The translations under genes were made by a program, and so were the position numbers. From NCBI GenBank assembly GCA_041396125.1, contig JAWKZG010000001.1, forward strand, positions 186,001 to 250,000: 64,000 nt of DNA. Direction: 5' to 3'. Below the pieces are notes generated by a model that did no database searches, had not been told where the DNA came from, and saw only the letters and a program-made list of their open reading frames with translations. Below, one piece after another: positions 8,757 through 17,444 of this stretch. Source of the DNA: JAWKZG01 sp041396125. Its GTDB lineage: Bacteria; Pseudomonadota; Gammaproteobacteria; Competibacterales; Competibacteraceae. The stretch's first letter is position 1; each line of letters opens with the position of its first letter.

Positions 8757-10862
8757 ATGCTCAGAGAACATAAAAAAATAGCGCAATCGCCACGCAAACT
8801 GGCAAGACATATTACCCGGCAATATGTCTTGGCACTCGCGCTTCTGGCAATGCTCACCTTGAGTACTAATTTCATACTTAACCGCTTGATAGAGTCGCAG
8901 CGGTATCACGCAGAACTGTCAGAACTGGCAAGCACTCAGCGGATTTTGTTTCAGGAGGCGGGGATTATGGTCGGGCGCCTTGTTAAAGAAGCACGTTCTG
9001 CAACAGACAATAATTTACTGTTAGACACAGTTCGGCGGAATCTGACCCAAATAGTCGATGAGCTTAAAGTTACCCATGATCGCCTGGAAAGCATTGCCAA
9101 AATCCTTCGGGCATCGCCTTTTCTCGTGTTGTCCAGAAACGGGGGAGAGTTGATCAGGCCGAATTGGCTGGAGGTAAAGCTGAATGATTTCATCCACAAT
9201 GTGGAGAAACTGACGACGCTTGACCGACAGGCTCTGAATCAACGGGTTCATCTCTGGATGTCCGTAGGATTGGCGGTTGCGGGGAATGGCCAATTGACCA
9301 CTGCTTTTGAAAGCGAAATGCAGGAATTCAATACCTTAACCCAGGCGAATATTGATCGTCTGCAGACGATTCACTCAGCGCTATCCAAATTGATGATCGT
9401 CAGTTTAGGTCTGGTTGGCCTGCTTATTTTTTATCCTTTGGTGAGACGATTGCGCTCACAGCATGAGCTGGCGTTGCAAGCCCAGGCGCAACTTTCAGAT
9501 ATAGCGTTGCACGATATGCTCACCGGGCTTGCCAACAGAAATCAACTGGAGCATGCCTTCGGCTCGTCGCTTTCGGACGGGGTGGATACCCACAAAGCGG
9601 CCTTATTGCTCATCGATCTGGATGATTTTAAAGCTGTCAATGACGGATTTGGTCACCGGTCGGGAGATGAAGTTTTACGGGTTGTGTCGCGTCGTTTGAT
9701 GGCGCTCGGCACGGCAGATACCCTGATTGCGCGTATCGGCGGCGATGAATTTACGATTATCGTCACGGGTGGTATGCCTATCGGCCAGGTTAAATTTCTG
9801 GCTCAACGGATTGTCGAAGAATTGCAACAGCCTATTATCGTGGATGGCCGCGAGCACCTGATCGGCGCTAGTGTCGGAATTGCCTTTTGTCCGGAACATG
9901 GCGGCACTGTCAGTGAATTACTCGTCGCTGAAGACAACGCGATGTATGAAGCCAAAAAATTGGGCAAGGGCACGGTATTTGTGTTCAACGATGAGCTGCG
10001 CCAGCGCCTGGCCCGCTCCATAGAAATGGAAAAAGGTCTGCAGAAAGCCTTACGGCAGGATGAATTCCGTATTTTCTTTCAACCCAAACAGCTGGTTGCC
10101 GACGGTCGGCATCTGGGGTTTGAAGCATTGGTACGTTGGCAGAGTGCTGAGTATGGTTTGTTGTTGCCAGCGGTTTTCATCGATGTAGCGGAACGGATCA
10201 GGCTGATCGAAGCGATCACTGTTGTTGTGCTCGAGAAAGTCAAACAGCACCGACAGCAATGGTTGGAGGCCGGACTGAACCCGGGCCGAATTGCTGTCAA
10301 TGTTCCAGAGGTCCTGTTAATTAAGGATCTGTCCGAAAGCGAAGCCGGGCGCATCCTGTTGGAAAACACCGATCTTGGCAGCTGGCTGGATATTGAAGTC
10401 ACCGAAAACGTAATGCTGAATCAGGCTGAACGCAAGGTGAAACAGAATCTGATGCAACTCGCGCAACGTGGCATTGGCATCCATCTCGATGACTTCGGCA
10501 CCGGTTATGCCTCACTGGCGCATTTGCGTGCGTTTCCATGCTCGGGCCTGAAAATAGACCGGAGTTTTATCAAAGATATTACTTTTGACCGTGACGCCGA
10601 ATCCATTGTTAAAACGGTGATTCAGCTTGGGAAAGAAATGCGTAAAACCGTCGTGGGTGAAGGCGTCGAAACCACAACGCAGCTCGAATTTCTGAAACAG
10701 CACGGCTGTGATGTGGTGCAGGGATACTTGTTCGCCCGCCCGCTTGCCCCGGAAAAAGTGCCTGACTATCTCGCTGCACAGAACCATCAAACCACCCCTG
10801 TAGTGCGTTATCTGAGAGCGCCGCTGGCAGGTGCCAAACACTTTACTAAAGACAGATCATAA
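8757..10862 (+). CDS. Membrane-bound GGDEF-EAL cyclic-di-GMP protein
   Basis: A 701-residue inner-membrane signalling protein. Two transmembrane segments (about 26-46 and 211-230) flank a helical periplasmic domain resembling PilJ/NarX-type sensors. The GGDEF domain has an intact GGDEF signature near residue 327, but no RxxD inhibitory site five residues before it. The EAL domain (from about 430) keeps EALVRW, EVTENVML, DDFGTGYASL, KIDRSFI and EGVET, so phosphodiesterase activity looks possible. It may therefore both make and break cyclic-di-GMP. Its stop codon overlaps the start of a periplasmic solute-binding protein, suggesting ligand input. A sigma-54 promoter lies upstream. Confidence 0.93.
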   Translation: MLREHKKIAQSPRKLARHITRQYVLALALLAMLTLSTNFILNRLIESQRYHAELSELASTQRILFQEAGIMVGRLVKEARSATDNNLLLDTVRRNLTQIVDELKVTHDRLESIAKILRASPFLVLSRNGGELIRPNWLEVKLNDFIHNVEKLTTLDRQALNQRVHLWMSVGLAVAGNGQLTTAFESEMQEFNTLTQANIDRLQTIHSALSKLMIVSLGLVGLLIFYPLVRRLRSQHELALQAQAQLSDIALHDMLTGLANRNQLEHAFGSSLSDGVDTHKAALLLIDLDDFKAVNDGFGHRSGDEVLRVVSRRLMALGTADTLIARIGGDEFTIIVTGGMPIGQVKFLAQRIVEELQQPIIVDGREHLIGASVGIAFCPEHGGTVSELLVAEDNAMYEAKKLGKGTVFVFNDELRQRLARSIEMEKGLQKALRQDEFRIFFQPKQLVADGRHLGFEALVRWQSAEYGLLLPAVFIDVAERIRLIEAITVVVLEKVKQHRQQWLEAGLNPGRIAVNVPEVLLIKDLSESEAGRILLENTDLGSWLDIEVTENVMLNQAERKVKQNLMQLAQRGIGIHLDDFGTGYASLAHLRAFPCSGLKIDRSFIKDITFDRDAESIVKTVIQLGKEMRKTVVGEGVETTTQLEFLKQHGCDVVQGYLFARPLAPEKVPDYLAAQNHQTTPVVRYLRAPLAGAKHFTKDRS

Positions 10863-12151
10863 TGCCATTTTTTTTTATAACCAAGAGGCCCCTGATCAGG
10901 GGCCTTTGTCAGTTGCTGAGCAGCTTTCTTTTAGTGTGTGCTGTAGTCAGCAGAGGGATCGCCTTTGAGCATCCGCAGGCGGAAATCATGCATTATTGGG
11001 TGAGTCCTGGTGAGCAGGCGGCATTAAACGTTATCAAGAAACGATTCGAAGAAGCTGGTGGTGAGTGGATCGAGACGCCGCTCGCGAATCTGACCAGCAT
11101 GCGCAGCGAAGTGATTGATCGCATTGCAGAAGGTCTCCCACCGACGCTAATGCTGTGGCATGCAGGTAACAGTATTATGGAATTGGCAGAGCTGGGCCTG
11201 GTCGCTGATCTGGAATCCACTGCGCAGAGCCAGCACTGGCGCAGCATATTGCCGCAGGTGGTGTTGGACAGTGTTACCCATAATGATCGCTTTATCGTTG
11301 TCCCCATGAATGCTCACGGCGAGAACTGGGGGTGGTATAACAGCGCCATCTATCGCGAACTTGAGCTGGATTATCCCGATAGTTGGGACGAACTTCTCGC
11401 GCAGGCACCGATCATTGCCGCAGCGGGTTATATACCACTCGCTGTTGGCACCGGTGATTGGCAGGTTCGGATGCTTTTCAACGATATTCTGATTGGCGTT
11501 GGCGGGCGCAGTGCCTACCTGAATTTGCTAAGTAAACTCCAGTCAGGTGATGCCGAACTGGATCCAGCGGTGCTTTTGCGCACAATGCAAATATTGGGAG
11601 CGCTGCGACAATACGCCGCGCCGGGCGCGGATAGCACAAGCTGGGATGGGGCCACCCGGCTGGTTATCAATGGTCAGGCGGCGGTTCAGTTTATGGGTGA
11701 TTGGGCAAAAGGTGAGTTTCAGAGCGCTGGCAAAAAACTCGGACAGGATTTTGACTGCCAACTGGCGCCAGGTAATGCGTCGGCCTATATGATTGTGATT
11801 GACGCATTTGCCTTCGCGAAAACGACAGATCCCGAACAGCAGGCGGCGCAACGGCTCATTGCTGAAAGTTTATTGACGCCTGAAATCCAGCGGGATTTTA
11901 ATCTCGCTAAAGGCTCTACACCCCTAAATAGAGACGTTGAGCTTGACGGTTTCGACAAATGTTCCAAGATTGGTATAGCCGCACTAAACGATAATGATAA
12001 TCTGCTTCTCTCGATCTCCCTGATTGAGAGCGGTTACCGAACCAATGTATTAACCAGCAGTCTGCTCGATTTCTGGCTCGATACGACCATACCTCCGGAG
12101 CAAGCCGCAGAGCATCTTGTTGCCGCATTGAATGAACAAAACGATAATTGA
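10862..12151 (+). CDS. Extracellular solute-binding protein family 1 (sugar-type), orphan
   Basis: A 429-residue periplasmic binding protein of the carbohydrate ABC (SBP family 1) type, with a signal peptide (residues about 1-35, ending GIAF before EHPQA). The early segment with PTLMLWHAGN and the later segments with AAVQFMGDWAKGEF and KGSTPLNRD are typical. The ATG shares bases with the upstream TAA (TAATG), so translation is coupled to the GGDEF-EAL gene. No permease or ATPase gene is nearby. I infer a sensory role, loading the periplasmic domain of its partner, rather than transport. Ligand unknown, perhaps a sugar. Confidence 0.85.
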   Translation: MPFFFITKRPLIRGLCQLLSSFLLVCAVVSRGIAFEHPQAEIMHYWVSPGEQAALNVIKKRFEEAGGEWIETPLANLTSMRSEVIDRIAEGLPPTLMLWHAGNSIMELAELGLVADLESTAQSQHWRSILPQVVLDSVTHNDRFIVVPMNAHGENWGWYNSAIYRELELDYPDSWDELLAQAPIIAAAGYIPLAVGTGDWQVRMLFNDILIGVGGRSAYLNLLSKLQSGDAELDPAVLLRTMQILGALRQYAAPGADSTSWDGATRLVINGQAAVQFMGDWAKGEFQSAGKKLGQDFDCQLAPGNASAYMIVIDAFAFAKTTDPEQQAAQRLIAESLLTPEIQRDFNLAKGSTPLNRDVELDGFDKCSKIGIAALNDNDNLLLSISLIESGYRTNVLTSSLLDFWLDTTIPPEQAAEHLVAALNEQNDN

Positions 12152-12239
12152 TGCGGTTTTGCGCTATTAATCCCTGAAATTGCCTGTCAAGCTGCTCACT
12201 GAACCGAATTCAGCAAAAAAGTGCCGATTCTGCCAGCAC

Positions 12240-12269
12240 ATATAGAAAGATATAGAAAGATATAGAAAG
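12240..12269 (+). repeat. Three tandem 10-bp repeats
   Basis: ATATAGAAAG occurs three times head to tail in the convergent gap between the binding-protein gene and ahpD. No function is evident; it may be a simple slippage product. Confidence 0.8.
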
Positions 12270-12317
12270 CTAATGTGTAGCAACATCTTGGAAAATAGAT
12301 AAAATTTCCCAAAAAAA

Positions 12318-12350
12318 GCTGGAGCAAAATATCTCATTTTTTGCTCCAGC
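12318..12350 (-). terminator. Rho-independent terminator of ahpC-ahpD
   Basis: A 12-bp perfect stem GCTGGAGCAAAA/TTTTGCTCCAGC with a 9-nt loop. On the minus strand it is followed by seven T residues (complement of 12311-12317). It lies about 60 bp after the ahpD stop and can also end plus-strand transcription from the binding-protein gene. Confidence 0.85.
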
Positions 12351-12412
12351 CAAGCTGCTGTCATTTACACCATGATGGTGATGACACTATGTCAATAATT
12401 GCGCCAGGACAC

Positions 12413-12967
12413 TCACGCGGCTTGCGCCAGGGCGGGGCTTGCGTTGTTTTCCAGCGTTACGGCAACCGCGTGAATCACGGCCGCGATACGCAGTGCACTC
12501 TGGATTGCTTCTTTGCCGAGCCCCTGTTTGCGCAGCTCTTTTTCATGCGAGTCCAGACACATGCCGCAGCCGTTGATAGCTGATGCAGCCAGGCTGTATA
12601 ACTCGAAATCGGCTTTATCGACACCCGGCCGGGCGATCGCATTCATGCGCAGTTTGGCCGGCATGCTGAGGTAGTCTTTTTCTGACAGCAGATGCAGCGA
12701 ACGATAATAAATATTGTTCATCGCCATGATGGCCGCTGCGGTTTGCGCACCCGTAATGGTAGCCGGTTCCAGGGTTACAGCCAGCGCCTGTTGCAACTGC
12801 TCGGTAAATACCGTATTACGGGCGGTCAGTGCAGCCGTCAGCGCGACTCCGGCAATTTGTTGTTCACTCAGACCGGGTGCACCTTCCGGTGTCAGTATGC
12901 TGCCAATATTGAGTTTCAGATCTTTCGCGTATTCGGGTAGCTGGCTCTTGATCGTTTGCAGGTCCAT
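12413..12967 (-). CDS. ahpD: Alkyl hydroperoxidase AhpD
   Basis: A 184-residue carboxymuconolactone-decarboxylase-fold protein that reduces the peroxiredoxin AhpC in the AhpC/AhpD peroxide defence pair. The redox motif CGMC (C134, C137) with His141 and a preceding Glu122 matches the proton-relay layout known from Mycobacterium tuberculosis AhpD. It follows ahpC by about 50 bp on the same strand and has a good AAAGGAG site. A strong hairpin lies directly upstream of that ribosome site and may set the ratio of the two proteins. A terminator follows. Confidence 0.93.
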   Translation of the reverse strand: MDLQTIKSQLPEYAKDLKLNIGSILTPEGAPGLSEQQIAGVALTAALTARNTVFTEQLQQALAVTLEPATITGAQTAAAIMAMNNIYYRSLHLLSEKDYLSMPAKLRMNAIARPGVDKADFELYSLAASAINGCGMCLDSHEKELRKQGLGKEAIQSALRIAAVIHAVAVTLENNASPALAQAA

Positions 12968-12979
12968 AACATCTCCTTT

Positions 12980-13003
12980 AGAAGCTGTTTTGCAACAGCT
13001 TCT
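12980..13003 (-). repeat. Intercistronic palindrome, ahpC-ahpD
   Basis: A 10-bp perfect stem AGAAGCTGTT/AACAGCTTCT with a 4-nt loop. On the minus-strand message it ends next to the ahpD ribosome site. Nearly the same palindrome occurs at 24135-24163, so it may be a small dispersed repeat. Confidence 0.75.
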
Positions 13004-13018
13004 GTTGTAATCAGTTTT

Positions 13019-13558
13019 TTAAGCCGCGTTCAGGGTGTCTTCGCCTTTCTGCCAGTTGCAGGGGCAGAGTTCGTCGGTTTGCAGGGCATCCAGCACCCGC
13101 AGCACTTCCTTGACGTTCCGGCCTACGTTGAGGTCGGTAACCATTGCAAACCGGATAATGCCTTCAGGATCAACAATATAGGTTGCCCTTTGTGCAACGC
13201 CTTCATGAGTATCCAGAACGCCCAGCGCACTGCTTAATTCGCGCTTGATATCGGCCAGCATCGGGAAGGGCAGGTCGCGCAGATCAGGGTGGTCACGACG
13301 CCAGGCCAGGTGGACATACTCGGAGTCAATGCTGACGCCCAGCACCTGCGCGTCGCGGTCAGCGAACTCACCTTCCATGCGGCCGAATTCAGCAATTTCG
13401 GTCGGGCAGACAAAGGTGAAGTCTTTCGGCCAGAAAAACACGATTTTCCATTTGCCGGCGTAGTCGTTGTTTGTGATCGTTTGGAAAGCAGAGTCGTTGT
13501 CGGTGGATACAACAGCTTGTAAAGAAAATTCAGGGAATGATTGACCAACGGAAAGCAT
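13019..13558 (-). CDS. ahpC: Alkyl hydroperoxide reductase AhpC (peroxiredoxin)
   Basis: A 179-residue peroxiredoxin that reduces hydroperoxides in the cytoplasm. The peroxidatic cysteine is C51 in FVCPTE. The C-terminus has two cysteines (C165 and C167 in ELCPCNW), the arrangement of AhpC proteins that are recharged by AhpD instead of AhpF. This fits the ahpD gene directly downstream. The ATG follows AAGGAG at good spacing. An OxyR-like ATAG-N7-CTAT element lies upstream, which suggests peroxide induction. Confidence 0.93.
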   Translation of the reverse strand: MLSVGQSFPEFSLQAVVSTDNDSAFQTITNNDYAGKWKIVFFWPKDFTFVCPTEIAEFGRMEGEFADRDAQVLGVSIDSEYVHLAWRRDHPDLRDLPFPMLADIKRELSSALGVLDTHEGVAQRATYIVDPEGIIRFAMVTDLNVGRNVKEVLRVLDALQTDELCPCNWQKGEDTLNAA

Positions 13559-13616
13559 AGTTTATCTCCTTGAAGAGGGTTGTCGTAAATGCGTGTTAAT
13601 GAATACAGGGACAATA

Positions 13617-13631
13617 ATAGCGATACGCTAT
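13617..13631 (-). promoter_or_regulatory. Possible OxyR half-operator and ahpC promoter region
   Basis: ATAG-CGATACG-CTAT is a perfect ATAG-N7-CTAT element, half of the OxyR consensus. The second half is not conserved. On the minus strand it overlaps a possible promoter with TTGAAT, a 16-bp spacer and TATTAT, about 60 bp before ahpC. The surrounding 13617-13690 region is very A/T-rich. Confidence 0.4.
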
Positions 13632-13765
13632 AATTATTCAAATTGAATATTTTTAATTTATTGATAGTTATTTTTAATAATAAGTTGCTTGCTGTAAGAT
13701 AACTTCGGAAAAATCGGTTATTCCCAGCCGGTACCAGCCCAAGCAACACCGAGAGGCCCATCTGC

Positions 13766-14713
13766 GTGGCGCGATATATAGTTAAACGCCTGTTATTGTT
13801 GATACCCGTATTGTTCGGGATCTCCGTGATCGTGTTTCTCATCATGGCGATGATTCCGGGCGATCCGGCGCTGGCCATACTGGGGGCTTATGCAACGCCT
13901 GACAGCATGGCCAAGCTGAATGCCGAGCTGGGCTTGGACAAGCCCCTGTTACAACAGTATTTCATCTGGCTTGGCAATCTGCTGACGGGTGATTTCGGGC
14001 GTTCCTATAATCTCAACCGGCCCGTGCTGGACGAAGTACTGGAACGGCTCAGGCCAACCCTGCTGCTGGCCAGTTGTGCGCTGCTGCTCTGTACACTGCT
14101 GGGGATTCTGGCGGGGGTGATTTCAGCCGTGCGACAGTATGGCTGGCCGGACAAGCTGATTACCTTATTCGTACTGATCGGTATTTCCACGCCGGCGTTC
14201 TGGCTCGGGCTGGTGCTGATTCTGCTGTTTGCCGTGCACTGGCAACTGTTACCTGCCAGCGGCATGGTGACGCCTTATGCGGGCGGCGGTGTTATGGATG
14301 TACTCAGACATTTGATCCTGCCGGCCAGTGCGCTGGCCTTGGTCGCGACTGGCGTGATCGCGCGCCTCAGCCGAGCCAGTATGCTGGAAGTCTTGCGGCA
14401 GGATTATGTTCGCACCGCACGTGCCAAAGGCTTGCGCGAAAGCCGGGTCATTTACCGCCACGCGTTCAAGAACGCACTGGTAACGATTGTTCCCGTCATC
14501 GGCATTCAGGCCGGTTTTGTGCTGGGCGGTGCGGTGTATATCGAAACTGTTTTTCAATGGCCGGGCATCGGACGCATGCTGGTTACGGCCATTACAACCC
14601 GCGATATCCTGCTGGTGCAGGGGGGCGTGCTGATTGTGGCGGCCTGTTATGTACTGTTCAATCTGCTGGCCGATGTCACCCAGTATTGGCTGGATCCCCG
14701 CATAAAGACCTGA
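13766..14713 (+). CDS. Peptide/nickel-type ABC transporter permease (DppB-like)
   Basis: A 315-residue inner-membrane permease of the DppB/OppB family. It starts with GTG after a GAGAGG site and has six hydrophobic segments. The N-terminal MARYIVKRLLLLIPVLFGIS and the EAA loop region with VIARLSRASMLEVLRQDYVR and ARAKGL are diagnostic. It is the first gene of a three-gene operon with a fused DppC-DppD and a DppF-like ATPase. No substrate-binding protein is encoded here, so the substrate (peptides, nickel, opines or others) is open and a distant binding protein must serve it. Confidence 0.92.
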   Translation: MARYIVKRLLLLIPVLFGISVIVFLIMAMIPGDPALAILGAYATPDSMAKLNAELGLDKPLLQQYFIWLGNLLTGDFGRSYNLNRPVLDEVLERLRPTLLLASCALLLCTLLGILAGVISAVRQYGWPDKLITLFVLIGISTPAFWLGLVLILLFAVHWQLLPASGMVTPYAGGGVMDVLRHLILPASALALVATGVIARLSRASMLEVLRQDYVRTARAKGLRESRVIYRHAFKNALVTIVPVIGIQAGFVLGGAVYIETVFQWPGIGRMLVTAITTRDILLVQGGVLIVAACYVLFNLLADVTQYWLDPRIKT

Positions 14714-14736
14714 TACGAGACTAATGACACTGTTCT

Positions 14737-16641
14737 ATGAGTGAACTCTGGCACCGTTTAAGCCGTAATTCTCTCAGCGTAGTCGGCTTGCTTCTGGTCG
14801 CGCTGATTCTGCTCCTGGCGCTGGGTGCACCGCTACTGCCCTTGCCCGATCCCAACCTGACCGAGCCGGTCGCCCGCTTGCAGCCGCCATTCAGCTCCGG
14901 CCACTGGCTGGGCACCGACGAACTGGGCCGGGATATTCTGTCGCGTCTGTTATGGGGCGCACGGGTCAGTATCGCGGTGGGGCTGGTGGCAACCGCGATT
15001 GCTGCGTTGCTCGGGACAACTATCGGTTTGCTGGCCGGATTCTTCGGCGGTCCAATTGATAATATCCTGATGCGTGGCATCGATATGCTGATGGCGTTTC
15101 CGTATATGTTGCTGGCCTTAGCCATCGTGGCTGCGTTAGGACCGGGCCTGCTCAATGCACTACTGGCTATTTCCATTGTCAATATTCCGTTTTTCGCCCG
15201 TTCCGTGCGCGGCGCAACGGTCAGTCTGGCCCGGCGCGAGTTTATTGATGCGGCCCGCCTGTGTGGCTCGTCTAATCTCGATATCCTGTTTTCCGAATTA
15301 TTGCCGAACGTCTTGCCGGTCGTGATCATTACCGTCTCCACAACAATCGGCTGGATGATCCTGGAAACCGCCGGCCTGAGTTTCCTCGGACTGGGTGCGC
15401 AGCCACCGCAAGCGGATCTGGGTTCGATGTTGGGTGAGGGCCGTAAAGTTCTGTTTACTGCACCGCATGTCTCAACCATTCCGGGCTTGCTGATTTTGTT
15501 GCTGGTGGTCGGCCTGAATCTGCTCGGCGATGGCATCCGTGATGCGCTGGATCCGCGTTTGCGCTCGGGCGCATTGCGCTATCCGGCACCGCGCACGGAG
15601 GTTGAATTACAGCCTGAACTGAATCCTGCCGTCTCGCCTGATCCCAATCGATTATTAAATATCCAAGGCTTGCATACTCGCTTTTATGCCCGTCACGGTG
15701 AATACCGAGCGGTCAACGATGTCGATCTGGCGCTGCAGCCCGGCGAGTGCCTGGGTATCGTCGGTGAATCCGGCTCCGGCAAATCGGTCACCGCGCTATC
15801 TATTCTCGGTCTGGTGCCGACTCCGCCAGGGCGGATTGTCGGCGGTGCGATCCAGTACCGCGAACAGGATTTGCTGCGCTGCAGTCTGGCGCAACTGCGC
15901 ATGTTGCGCGGGGCCCGGATCAGTTATATTTTTCAGGATCCGCTGAATACCCTGAACCCGTTGTTTACGGTTGGTGAACAGATCGCTGAAACCATTCGTG
16001 CGCATCAATCGGTCAGTCGGGCCGAAGCCTGGCAGCGGGCATTGGCGCTGATGGAGCAGGTGCGCATTCCGCAGGCCGAACAGCGGGCTCACAGTTATCC
16101 GCACCAGCTGTCCGGTGGTCAGCGCCAGCGTATCGGTATCGCGATGGCATTGGCCAATCAGCCGGAGATCATTATTGCCGACGAACCTACCACCGCGCTG
16201 GACGTGACCATCCAGGCCGAGGTGCTGGAGATTCTGAACGAGCTGCGCCGACAGCATCAGGTCGCGGTTATTTTTATCAGCCACGACTTTGGTGTGATCG
16301 CGCAATTGTGCGACCGGGTGATGGTGATGTACGCCGGCCAGGTGGTGGAAACCGGGCCGGTGCGTACACTGCTGCAGGCACCACAGCACCCGTATACCCG
16401 GATGTTGCTGAACTGTGTGCCGGTGCTGGGACAACCCGAGCGCGCACTGGCGGCTATCAGCGGCTTGCCGCCGGCTTTGAACGATTTGCCGGTCGGCTGT
16501 TTTTTCGCCCAGCGCTGCGACCGGGCCGAGCCGCGCTGCACGCAGCAGGCCATTCCGCTGTATTCTTTGCCGGGACAACGCAGCAGTCGCTGTGTGCTGG
16601 CTCCCGAAAGCCCTGAATATGTGGAGCATGCCCATGGCTGA
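14737..16641 (+). CDS. Fused ABC permease-ATPase (DppC-DppD type)
   Basis: A 634-residue fusion. Residues 1 to about 270 form a DppC/OppC permease with the typical HWLGTDELGRDILSRLLWGA entry segment and six hydrophobic stretches. After a linker (about 275-305), residues 306-634 form a DppD-type ATPase. Walker A GESGSGKS is near 343, signature LSGGQRQR near 457, Walker B ADEPTTALD near 480. A C-terminal oligopeptide/dipeptide extension holds the paired cysteines CFFAQRCDRAEPRC. The two halves are normally separate genes. It starts 23 bp after the DppB-like gene and overlaps the next ATPase gene by 8 bp. Confidence 0.93.
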   Translation: MSELWHRLSRNSLSVVGLLLVALILLLALGAPLLPLPDPNLTEPVARLQPPFSSGHWLGTDELGRDILSRLLWGARVSIAVGLVATAIAALLGTTIGLLAGFFGGPIDNILMRGIDMLMAFPYMLLALAIVAALGPGLLNALLAISIVNIPFFARSVRGATVSLARREFIDAARLCGSSNLDILFSELLPNVLPVVIITVSTTIGWMILETAGLSFLGLGAQPPQADLGSMLGEGRKVLFTAPHVSTIPGLLILLLVVGLNLLGDGIRDALDPRLRSGALRYPAPRTEVELQPELNPAVSPDPNRLLNIQGLHTRFYARHGEYRAVNDVDLALQPGECLGIVGESGSGKSVTALSILGLVPTPPGRIVGGAIQYREQDLLRCSLAQLRMLRGARISYIFQDPLNTLNPLFTVGEQIAETIRAHQSVSRAEAWQRALALMEQVRIPQAEQRAHSYPHQLSGGQRQRIGIAMALANQPEIIIADEPTTALDVTIQAEVLEILNELRRQHQVAVIFISHDFGVIAQLCDRVMVMYAGQVVETGPVRTLLQAPQHPYTRMLLNCVPVLGQPERALAAISGLPPALNDLPVGCFFAQRCDRAEPRCTQQAIPLYSLPGQRSSRCVLAPESPEYVEHAHG

Positions 16642-17410
16642 AGCTGGTCGCCCGGTTCTGCGGGTTAAAAATCTGCATAAGCGATTCGACGATCTGGTCG
16701 CCGTGCGTGGCGTCAGTTTTACCGTGCAACGCGGGGAAACGCTGGGCATCGTCGGTGAGTCCGGTTGCGGTAAATCAACCCTGGCGCGGCTGATTATGGG
16801 TCTGGAAAAACCGGACGACGGCGAAATTTTCCTGCAGGAGCGCGATCAGGATCACTGGTTTATGCGGGATATGCAGGGCTACCGGCGCCGGATTCAGTAT
16901 GTCTTTCAGGACCCGATCATGTCGCTGAACCCGCGCAAAACCGTGGCTCAGCTGCTGGAGTTGCCGCTGCAAAATATGAGCAAATTGAACCGCGAACAGC
17001 GCGCTGCACGGGTACGGGAACTGATGCAGCTGGTCAATTTGCGGCCGGAATTTCTCAACCGCTATCCCCATGAGTTTTCCGGTGGTCAATGCCAGCGTAT
17101 CGGTATTGCCCGTGCTTTAGCCACCGAACCCGAAATCCTGGTGCTGGATGAACCGGTCTCGGCGCTGGATGTGTCGGTGCAGGCGCAAATCCTGAATCTG
17201 CTGAAAGAGCTGCAGCAGCGCCTGGGACTGACCTATCTTTTCATCAGCCACGATCTGGCCGTGATTGAAATACTGTGCGACCGGGTGCTGGTGATGTACC
17301 AGGGTGCCGTGGTCGAGCAAGGGCCGCGGGCGCAGATTTTCGGCACACCGCAGCATGATTACACGAAAAAGCTGCTGGCCAGCGTGCCGCGTCTGACGGT
17401 GCCGGTATAG
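16634..17410 (+). CDS. Peptide-type ABC transporter ATPase (DppF-like)
   Basis: A 258-residue cytoplasmic ATPase, second nucleotide-binding subunit of the transporter. The ATG at 16634 lies 7 nt after GGAG and is preferred to ATG 16628 and to an upstream GTG. Walker A GESGCGKST is near residue 41, the signature reads FSGGQCQRIGIARAL, and Walker B is VLDEPVSALDVS. It lacks the C-terminal cysteine extension of its partner and so is a little shorter than typical DppF. It overlaps the fused gene by 8 bp, consistent with coupled translation. Confidence 0.92.
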   Translation: MAEAGRPVLRVKNLHKRFDDLVAVRGVSFTVQRGETLGIVGESGCGKSTLARLIMGLEKPDDGEIFLQERDQDHWFMRDMQGYRRRIQYVFQDPIMSLNPRKTVAQLLELPLQNMSKLNREQRAARVRELMQLVNLRPEFLNRYPHEFSGGQCQRIGIARALATEPEILVLDEPVSALDVSVQAQILNLLKELQQRLGLTYLFISHDLAVIEILCDRVLVMYQGAVVEQGPRAQIFGTPQHDYTKKLLASVPRLTVPV

Positions 17411-17415
17411 CCCCG

Positions 17416-17437
17416 ACTGCCGGCTATGCCCGGCAGT
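17416..17437. terminator. Bidirectional hairpin between converging operons
   Basis: An 8-bp perfect stem ACTGCCGG/CCGGCAGT with a 6-nt loop between the ABC transporter operon and the converging carboxylate transporter gene. There is no clear T-tract, so it may act only as a weak terminator. Confidence 0.5.
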
Positions 17438-17444
17438 GTTCGAT

